Position numbers and translations under genes: made by a program. A DNA stretch of 50,403 nucleotides from Limosilactobacillus sp. Lineage in GTDB: Bacteria; Bacillota; Bacilli; Lactobacillales; Lactobacillaceae. Position 1 is the stretch's first letter. Every line of letters starts with the position of its first letter. The DNA lies in contig JAUMUE010000004.1 in NCBI GenBank assembly GCA_030530845.1, positions 9,177 through 59,579 of the forward strand, written 5' to 3'. Shown in pieces: positions 44,511-50,403 of the stretch. The notes beneath the pieces are model-generated. The model was not told the origin of the DNA and made no database searches. It was given only the letters and a program-made list of their open reading frames with translations.

Positions 44511-46229
44511 CTAATTTTTCATTTTAAACAAAATATTAGGGTACGTCAGCATAACGATTCCTGCTATACACATCAAATATGAAATCATTTTTACAACATT
44601 TAGCCTAGTATATGCAAATTCAACCTTAACAGTATGACCCCCAAAATTAACATTTTTAAGTTCAACAAGATTATGAGCACCAATTTTGAGTGATGATTTC
44701 TTTCCATCTACCCAAATTTTGTACATATGGTTGTAGAGAACAAATGGAAGTTCTACACTCTCGTATGATTTATTTGCATTAAATTTCATAATGGCTCCAT
44801 CTGGAATTGGTCTAGTATGAACCTTAAAAGCCATACCATTATTATATATAGCCATTCGATGTGGATATTGAATTTCATTAAAGACTGATACTGTACGTTT
44901 GGGCAGATAATCAGTGACGTCATGATAGAAAAGAATATTACGCTCTTGCTTGTGATTTGTAATTTTGTAGCTAAGCTTCTCTTCTCTCCAAGGCAAGTTG
45001 TTTGATGACGTCCAAGGTGACGAAATAAACGTGTCCCCTTGAGAGAAATCGTAAAGATTTTTTTGATTTTTGTAATTAATTCCAAGCACAATAATCATAA
45101 CAAACAAAAATACAATTGGCTTGACTGAACTTAATTTATTAGAAAAAACATCAAGTGAAATCACAGCAAACAAAATGCATCCAGTTAGTTCCGGAAAAAC
45201 CATCAATCTATTAACCCACTGAATAATCGATATTGGAGTACGGTTAAAAAGATCCCATGGCATAAAATCTGTAGAGAAGAACACCAATAACAGCGAAACA
45301 ACTAAGCATGTTCTCAATGGACTAGACAATTTCTTACACCATATAACACCTAGGAATAGACCGACAATAGCAATAATGCTTAAATTCCAATTATAAGAAA
45401 ACGTTTTAGCTGATTGTATCCAAATTTTCAGATTTATAGGAAGTAGCAATCCCAAAGCCCTTGGAGTTGCAATTGGTCCTGATATCAAAATCATTAATAA
45501 TTTAATCCAGAAAACGCTAGTAATTAAAATTGTCAATCCAATCGCTTTTAACAAGGAAAAACACATTCTTTTTGTGCATTTGTCATAATTTATGACAACA
45601 ATTAGAGCGAATACTATTGATGTAAGTAAAAAATTCAGCAAATGAGACAAAAAGATCAAGCTCATGGATATAGTGAGCATTTTATAACGATTATCTTTTA
45701 TTAAATGGTAGAGACCCGCACTAGCTAATGGTAGTAATCCCATCGCCCATACAGCTGCTAAGTCTCCAGAAACATATTGATAAAAACCAATTAGTGAGCT
45801 AGAAGAATATGACACCGAAGCTATAAATGCTTCTAACTTTTTACCTGGAAAAACTGATAGGAATCCGTAATATGTAGAAAATAATATGATAAATGTCGTT
45901 AATAACAATAATATCTGATAATCTAAAACTATATTTCCACAAACTAATAGGAAAATGGACCAAATATAAATTACTAAATTGGGATAACAAGACGCAACTG
46001 CAGATCCAACCTGATTAAATGAATATGTATTTATATAAGGATTAAAATTAAGATGTCTCAAATTTTCTACTAGGTTATTTGCTCTTTGCATATGAAATGC
46101 TAAATCATGTGCTCCCTCGATAGATCCGGTTCTAAAATAAAAAAAGTTAGTAAATAAAGCAACACTAACTAAAGCTAAGCATATTAAAGCATCATTCATT
46201 ATGTTGCTTTTTATATATTTTTCTTTCAT
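44511..46229 (-). CDS. GT-C-like polytopic membrane protein (PTPS-related/YfhO-like), copy 2
   Basis: Tandem paralogue of the gene at 42701-44434 over its whole 572 residues. It shares TGSIEGAHDLAFHMQRANNL, FNPYINTYSFNQVGSAVASC, YQYVSGDLAAVWAMG and FSYNWNLSIIAI. The closest match is the C-terminal IPDGAIMKFNANKSY(E/K)(S/N)VELPF. The putative catalytic Asp in GAHD is kept. ATG 46229 follows GGGAGG closely. It is upstream of copy 1 with a 76-bp gap and no terminator between, so both are probably one transcript. AT-rich. Substrate unknown. Confidence 0.78.
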   Translation of the reverse strand: MKEKYIKSNIMNDALICLALVSVALFTNFFYFRTGSIEGAHDLAFHMQRANNLVENLRHLNFNPYINTYSFNQVGSAVASCYPNLVIYIWSIFLLVCGNIVLDYQILLLLTTFIILFSTYYGFLSVFPGKKLEAFIASVSYSSSSLIGFYQYVSGDLAAVWAMGLLPLASAGLYHLIKDNRYKMLTISMSLIFLSHLLNFLLTSIVFALIVVINYDKCTKRMCFSLLKAIGLTILITSVFWIKLLMILISGPIATPRALGLLLPINLKIWIQSAKTFSYNWNLSIIAIVGLFLGVIWCKKLSSPLRTCLVVSLLLVFFSTDFMPWDLFNRTPISIIQWVNRLMVFPELTGCILFAVISLDVFSNKLSSVKPIVFLFVMIIVLGINYKNQKNLYDFSQGDTFISSPWTSSNNLPWREEKLSYKITNHKQERNILFYHDVTDYLPKRTVSVFNEIQYPHRMAIYNNGMAFKVHTRPIPDGAIMKFNANKSYESVELPFVLYNHMYKIWVDGKKSSLKIGAHNLVELKNVNFGGHTVKVEFAYTRLNVVKMISYLMCIAGIVMLTYPNILFKMKN

Positions 46230-46241
46230 AAGCCCTCCCAA

Positions 46242-46559
46242 TTTATTATGGATTCAACCAAATTATACTTAATTATGATAGTACTGGCCCAAAACTTGAT
46301 TTGTCTTAAATTTTTAGGGGTTCAGGTCATCTCTTAAGTTATTCAAACCATTTTTTATTTTAATTTTAGACATTTATTCACAATGAATAAAATTTTGCTC
46401 AAACAAAAGGTAATTATACCATATGCATTTAGATGTGAACATGGCTTGAGAACCACGCTGTTTACATTGAATAAACTTCATTGATTTTTTAATTCTTTAA
46501 AAATCAGATTTTCGCTCAAAATAAAATTAGACATAAATTGTTTTTTTGCTTTGTTTTGC
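46242..46559. other. AT-rich divergent intergenic region with two related inverted repeats
   Basis: No frame here has an RBS. Two similar palindromic sites occur: TTTATTCA-CAA-TGAATAAA (46373-46391) and GTTTA-CATTGAA-TAAAC (46460-46476), sharing an ACA(A/T)TGAATAAA core. They lie between the GT-C-like genes and the transporter gene and could be binding sites of one regulator, but AT-rich DNA makes chance symmetry possible. Confidence 0.35.
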
Positions 46560-46565
46560 TATAAT
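46538..46565 (+). promoter_or_regulatory. Promoter of the OPA-family transporter at 46624
   Basis: TTGTTT (46538-46543), 16 bases, then consensus TATAAT (46560-46565) preceded by TGC, an extended -10 element. Confidence 0.7.
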
Positions 46566-46578
46566 GCTCCTGTAAGCT

Positions 46579-46593
46579 ATGTAAACGCTTACC
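46579..46593. promoter_or_regulatory. cre-like site downstream of the transporter promoter
   Basis: ATGTAAACGCTTACC matches the cre consensus WTGNAANCGNWNNCW at all but the last base. It begins 14 bases after the -10 box, in the early transcribed region, where CcpA binding usually represses. Confidence 0.7.
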
Positions 46594-46623
46594 GCAAAAT
46601 ATTTCACCTAGGAGTGATCAGAT

Positions 46624-47922
46624 ATGTTTCATTGGTTATTGCCTAGCTCTCCAGCGGATTACACTGTCCCTGAAGACAAACAGGCAAATGCATTTTTGAA
46701 GTACAAGACTCGGATACTTGTAAGCACCATCTTAGCTTATGCAGCTTACTATGTAGTCAAGTCTAACTTTACCCCGTCATCCCCAAGTCTTATTAAGTAT
46801 GAAGGCTTTACTACAGCTGACATAGGTTTAGTTTTATCAGTGCTTGCTATTTCATACGGTATCGGTAAGTTCTTTGTTGGTCTTCTTGTTGACCGTTTGA
46901 ATCCTCGTTTTTCTGTGGGTGTAGGTCTTATTCTTTCAGCTATTTTCAATTTATTATTTGGATACACTCACAATCTCGCCCTTATTTGTGTGTTAATGGC
47001 CTTTGTAGGTGTAACACAAGGTTTTGGTGGACCTAGCTGTCAAAAATCATTGGCAACATGGTTTAACGCTGAAAATCTGGGTACTGCAACTAGTACTTGG
47101 AATATCTCACACAATATCGGTTCAGGTACAGCATCATTAATTGTTTCCACGATTATTGCGACATATGGTGCTTCACACATTCACAACATCTTTATGATTC
47201 CATCAGTTATCTCAATCATCATGGCCATTATCGTCATGATGATGGGTGTCGACACACCTGAATCTGTTGGTCTTCCAAAGGTTAATAAGGATGAGAAAAA
47301 GAATATCAAGCACAGTTCTTCTTGGGCTGCCTTTCGTGATAATATTCTGAGAAATCCGCTTGTCTGGGCTTTTTGTATAATGAATGCCTTCTCTTACATT
47401 CTCAGATACGGTATTGAAAATTGGATTCCAATTTACCTCAGTTCCGGTAAGGGATTCTCCTCAAGCACAACAAATCTTGGATTCACAATCTTTGAATATG
47501 CTGCTATTCCAGGAACCATTCTCATCGGACTTTACTCTGACAAAGTGTTAAAAGGTCGTAGAGTACCAATCACAATTGCAACTTCTCTTATTGTTCTTAT
47601 TCTCACACCTATTTATGCAATGTCACAAAATCTCACTTTAATCTACGTCATCTTAGGTATTTTGGGGATTTCTATTTACGCACAACAAGTTTTAATGGGA
47701 ATCGTTATTATGGATGTTTTGCCAATTGAATCTGTTGCAGGTGGTATCGGCCTTTCCGGATTCTTTGGATATGCCTTTGGTGAAGTTGCTGCCTCATACG
47801 GTATCGGTAAGATTGTTGGATCTAACAATTGGAACGGTGCATTCTGGTTGGTTGCTATCTCCGCAACTATCTGTATTATCTTCTTCCTGTACATTGAATT
47901 TAAGTACAAACACAAAATTTAA
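46624..47922 (+). CDS. OPA-family (GlpT/UhpT-like) organophosphate transporter
   Basis: Major facilitator membrane protein of 432 residues with 12 segments. Family features are AYAAYYVVKSNFTPSSP, GIGKFFVGLLVDRLNPR, FGGPSCQKSLATWF, ILRYGIENWIPIYL and SDKVLKGRRVP. The family exchanges sugar phosphates or glycerol-3-phosphate for inorganic phosphate. The first substrate Arg of GlpT (YLVRKNF) appears here as Lys (YVVKSNF), while the second (LRYG) is kept. RBS AGGAG lies nine bases before ATG. An extended -10 promoter with a cre-like site points to carbon catabolite control. Confidence 0.88.
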   Translation: MFHWLLPSSPADYTVPEDKQANAFLKYKTRILVSTILAYAAYYVVKSNFTPSSPSLIKYEGFTTADIGLVLSVLAISYGIGKFFVGLLVDRLNPRFSVGVGLILSAIFNLLFGYTHNLALICVLMAFVGVTQGFGGPSCQKSLATWFNAENLGTATSTWNISHNIGSGTASLIVSTIIATYGASHIHNIFMIPSVISIIMAIIVMMMGVDTPESVGLPKVNKDEKKNIKHSSSWAAFRDNILRNPLVWAFCIMNAFSYILRYGIENWIPIYLSSGKGFSSSTTNLGFTIFEYAAIPGTILIGLYSDKVLKGRRVPITIATSLIVLILTPIYAMSQNLTLIYVILGILGISIYAQQVLMGIVIMDVLPIESVAGGIGLSGFFGYAFGEVAASYGIGKIVGSNNWNGAFWLVAISATICIIFFLYIEFKYKHKI

Positions 47923-47987
47923 CATCACATTTCCTTATTTTATAATTTCCTATCTTCGTTAAAATATTGAAGTGTATCAACACAACT

Positions 47988-48017
47988 AGCAGTCAGATAT
48001 ATTATCTGACTGCTTTT
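47988..48017 (+). terminator. Terminator of the first OPA transporter gene
   Basis: Perfect 12-bp stem AGCAGTCAGATA / TATCTGACTGCT with a three-base loop and TTT tail. Confidence 0.88.
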
Positions 48018-48021
48018 GTTT

Positions 48022-48061
48022 AAATTAAAATAGCCTCCACCCTTACCAGGCAGAGGCTATT
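48022..48061 (-). terminator. Terminator of the second OPA transporter gene
   Basis: Minus strand AATAGCCTC / GAGGCTATT with a 15-base loop, then TTAATTT, 11 bases after the stop. Convergent with the previous terminator. Confidence 0.85.
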
Positions 48062-48072
48062 CAATCAGATAA

Positions 48073-49416
48073 TTACTTTTCTTCTTCCATCTTCATAATC
48101 TTACGTTCCTTGAATACAAGGTAGATAAGCAAGAGGATGGCAAAAGCAGTTGCTGTGTAGATAGTAGTAGCACTTGCACCCCAACCGTACTTGTCGACTA
48201 ATTGACCGATCAAAGCAGTGGCCGCAGTTTCACCGAATACGTATTGGAAGAAGCCCATGAAACCGGTAGATAAACCAACAGCGTACTTAGGAACAGCTTC
48301 GTTGACCATCAAACCAACAAGAGTCAATGGTGCGTAAATCAAAGTACCAAGGATCAACAGAGTAGCAACGATAACTGCGTGGTTTACAATAGCAAAGTAC
48401 GTAACCAAGCAAGCTGCCATACCAAGAGTACAGAAGAAACAAACTAATGCACGGCGACCCTTGAGCACATCTGAGATAAGTCCCATGATGATAACACCGG
48501 GAACAGCTGAGAATTCAAAGATACCAACTAACCACTTTGCGAAACCGTCACTGAATCCCTTAGTTGGCAAGTAACTAGGAATCCAACTCATGATACCATA
48601 ACGAACAAGGTAGATGGACATTGAAGTCAGAGTAACAGCCCAGACAACACGGTTCATCAAAATATCGTGAACAAAAGTGTTAAGCAAAGAGCTGTCAGAT
48701 ACAGATTGAGCAGTAGACTTACCACTTTCAGTTAATTCAACTTGACCACTGTATTCAGTGATGTTTGGAAGACCTTCAGTTTCTGGACGTTCTGAGTTGA
48801 TCATCAGCATCAAAGTAGCAATAATAGCAGAAACTACCGAAGCAGTAAGGAACACTGCTGGTAATGAATTAGTGAATAAGTAAGATGCCAATTGAATCGT
48901 AGCAACACAGAAGAACGCACCGGCGTTGTGAGCAGAAGACCAGATGGAGTAGATCACACCACGGTGAGACTTTGAGAACCAGATGCTAATTTGACGTTGA
49001 CAAGCTGGAGCACCCATTGCTTGGGTAATGGCAATAAACAGCATCAAGAACATAATAACGTAGAAGTTACGTGAGAATGCCAGCAATGCGTTCAAGATAC
49101 ATGAAACGTAGAGACCAAATGCCAAAAACACCTTGGTATTTGACTTGTCTGATAATGCACCCATGAATAACTTGGCAATACCGTAACCAATACCGAATGT
49201 GGATAAGATCAAACCAACTTGGCCCAAACTAAATCCGTATTGTTGCATGATTGACTTTTGTTCAGTGGTAAATACTAAACGAATGATGTAGTAACCGATG
49301 TAAGTAAAGCAAGTTGCCAATAAAACACCGAGTTGCTTGCGTTGGTAGACTGACTTGAGGCGGTCAGGAGCAACCTTTTCAGCAGCATCAGGTGATGGCT
49401 TCAAAAATTTGAACAT
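48073..49416 (-). CDS. OPA-family (GlpT/UhpC-like) organophosphate transporter
   Basis: Twelve-segment MFS protein of 447 residues, paralogous to the preceding one. It has IGYYIIRLVFTTEQKS with the first substrate Arg, GIGYGIAKLFMGALSDK, MGAPACQRQISIWFSK, LVRYGIMSWIPSYL with the second Arg, and SDVLKGRRA. ATG 49416 follows AAGGAGAG; the frame open to 49527 has no RBS and crosses the cre-like site. The substrate is probably a phosphorylated sugar or glycerol-3-phosphate. No hydrolase or two-component genes are adjacent. Confidence 0.9.
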   Translation of the reverse strand: MFKFLKPSPDAAEKVAPDRLKSVYQRKQLGVLLATCFTYIGYYIIRLVFTTEQKSIMQQYGFSLGQVGLILSTFGIGYGIAKLFMGALSDKSNTKVFLAFGLYVSCILNALLAFSRNFYVIMFLMLFIAITQAMGAPACQRQISIWFSKSHRGVIYSIWSSAHNAGAFFCVATIQLASYLFTNSLPAVFLTASVVSAIIATLMLMINSERPETEGLPNITEYSGQVELTESGKSTAQSVSDSSLLNTFVHDILMNRVVWAVTLTSMSIYLVRYGIMSWIPSYLPTKGFSDGFAKWLVGIFEFSAVPGVIIMGLISDVLKGRRALVCFFCTLGMAACLVTYFAIVNHAVIVATLLILGTLIYAPLTLVGLMVNEAVPKYAVGLSTGFMGFFQYVFGETAATALIGQLVDKYGWGASATTIYTATAFAILLLIYLVFKERKIMKMEEEK

Positions 49417-49495
49417 AATTTCACTCTCCTTCAAAGTAAAACCTTTTTTACCGTTAAATAGATTGCTATAGTCTGAAAAGGATTGCAACAATAAA

Positions 49496-49510
49496 TTAAA
49501 ACGGTTACAT
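49496..49510. promoter_or_regulatory. cre-like site upstream of the second OPA transporter
   Basis: Read on the minus strand, ATGTAACCGTTTTAA fits WTGNAANCGNWNNCW at all defined positions but one. It lies about 80 bases before the start codon. Confidence 0.6.
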
Positions 49511-49555
49511 CCTTTATATAACAGCATTTATAATTGTCGTGTCTGATTATTTTAC

Positions 49556-49565
49556 TATGGTATAA
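49556..49565 (+). promoter_or_regulatory. Extended -10 promoter of the GT14 gene
   Basis: TGGTATAAT just upstream of the GT14 gene gives an extended -10 match about 36 bases before the TTG start. No strong -35 box is visible. Confidence 0.55.
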
Positions 49566-49599
49566 TTGTCACTGATTAATACGAAAAGAGGTTCATGCA

Positions 49600-50403
49600 T
49601 TGCAAGCAGTTTTAATTTTGGCTCACAAGGATATTGACCAACTTGAGAAGCTTTGTGACCTGCTCACTCCTACTTTTAATGTTTATATTCACCTTGATAT
49701 CAAGACCAAACTGACAGATGAACAAGCCAATTATTTTGAACAAAAAGAACAAGTTCACGTTCTTTACAAATATGATATAAAGTGGTCCAGCTATAACATA
49801 ACAGCGGCTACCGTTGAGTTAATGAAGTTAGCCCTCGAAGATCCGGAAAATATGTACTTCCACTTGATTTCCGGACAAGACTATCCTCTTAAGTCACCTG
49901 AGGAAATCTACAACTTCTTTGATAACGATAATACTATCTACATGGACTACTTCCGTGCAATGGATAAGACTAAGTCTGGAGAAAATGTCCTGTGGGGTGC
50001 TAAATTCTACTTTAACTACAACCAAATCAACCGCAGAACTACATTCGGTAAAATCTATCACCGACTTTTGATCCTCTTCCAACTAATCTTAAGAGTAAAC
50101 AAACTGAAGAAGTACAATTTGCCTGATGATTACATTTATTCAGGTCAAGAATGGATTGACATTCCTCGTGATGCTTTGCAATTTGCAATCGATAAATTCG
50201 ATAAACGAGAAGATTTACAACATATTTTTGAAACTGCTTTCTGTCCAGATGAAATGTGGTTACAAACCATTCTTCTACATTCTGAATACAAGGACAGAAT
50301 CGATAAGAATATTCATCGTTACATCAATTGGACTCACAAAAATGACAGCTACCCTGCTATTCTTGATGAAGAAGATTATCATGCAATCCAAAAAGGAAAT
50401 TTT
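49600..50403 (+). CDS. GT14 core-2/I-branching family glycosyltransferase (3' end cut off)
   Basis: Open to the window edge, 268 codons visible. The start is TTG at 49600, eight bases after AGAGG; an ATG at 49595 is out of frame. Sequence begins LQAVLILAHKDIDQLEKLCD and shows the family hallmark FHLISGQDYPLKSPEEI (SGxDxPL), plus YSGQEWIDI, then FCPDEMWLQTIL (the PDE motif). These enzymes add beta-1,6-linked GlcNAc or related sugars; bacterial members occur in polysaccharide loci. A TGGTATAAT extended -10 lies near 49560. Target polymer unknown. Confidence 0.88.
   Translation, partial: MQAVLILAHKDIDQLEKLCDLLTPTFNVYIHLDIKTKLTDEQANYFEQKEQVHVLYKYDIKWSSYNITAATVELMKLALEDPENMYFHLISGQDYPLKSPEEIYNFFDNDNTIYMDYFRAMDKTKSGENVLWGAKFYFNYNQINRRTTFGKIYHRLLILFQLILRVNKLKKYNLPDDYIYSGQEWIDIPRDALQFAIDKFDKREDLQHIFETAFCPDEMWLQTILLHSEYKDRIDKNIHRYINWTHKNDSYPAILDEEDYHAIQKGNF

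Noticed and set aside
49417..49527. N-terminal extension of the second OPA transporter frame
   Set aside because: No RBS at 49527, and the stretch holds the leader and cre-like site; ATG 49416 has a strong RBS.
1..50403. Mobile elements, prophage or toxin-antitoxin genes
   Set aside because: No transposase, integrase, phage structural gene or paired small toxin-antitoxin frames were found; composition shifts are confined to the surface polysaccharide genes.

Overview
The window looks like a chromosomal segment of a low-to-moderate GC lactic acid bacterium of the Lactobacillaceae. The evidence is a KxYKxGKxW-type secretion signal on a wall hydrolase, an LPQTG sortase anchor, strong GGAGG ribosome binding sites with many TTG/GTG starts, CcpA-type cre sites, and typical lactobacillar families (DUF1659, DUF2922, DUF4828, a YjeM-like permease, an L-2-hydroxyisocaproate-type dehydrogenase). 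I cannot name the species from sequence alone. There are no insertion sequences, phage genes, CRISPR arrays or rRNA genes; one tRNA gene (Arg, anticodon CCT) is present.

Layout. 1-4.1 kb: release factor 3 (prfC), a LytR-CpsA-Psr wall-polymer ligase with an unusual YGR-repeat tail, and a DUF4422 glycosyltransferase. 4.2-14.3 kb: the dTDP-L-rhamnose genes (rfbA-rfbC-rfbB-rfbD) lie between two large secreted wall hydrolases, a GH73 glucosaminidase and an M23 peptidase. The two hydrolases share the same ~120-residue repeat module, in 6 and 7 copies. 14.5-24.9 kb: a polysaccharide cluster with flippase, UDP-galactopyranose mutase, a Wzz-like protein, a Wzy-like polymerase, five glycosyltransferases and a priming phosphosugar transferase, interrupted by one lipoprotein gene on the other strand. 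No tyrosine kinase or phosphatase gene is present.

24.9-38.5 kb is mostly housekeeping: recX, a DUF1659/DUF2922 pair, a YihY-like membrane protein, a YjeM-like permease, methionine aminopeptidase, flavodoxin-gtrA, a UDP-GlcNAc 2-epimerase-like protein with an altered active-site motif, tRNA-Arg, a DEAD-box helicase, a Gfo/Idh/MocA oxidoreductase, a LOG-family protein, a lactate-dehydrogenase-family enzyme and a GshA-like ligase. 38.6-50.4 kb: lrgAB with a cre site over the promoter, a seven-FIVAR LPQTG surface protein, two tandem paralogous GT-C-like membrane proteins, two convergent organophosphate-antiporter-family transporters each with its own cre-like site, and the start of a GT14 (core-2/I-branching) glycosyltransferase.

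Together the window is largely a cell-surface locus. Rhamnose and galactofuranose precursors, polymer assembly and export, a possible attachment enzyme (LCP) and wall remodelling enzymes with shared repeats sit side by side. GtrA, a GtrB-like transferase and two GT-C-like proteins could form a membrane glycosylation route, although they are not in one operon.
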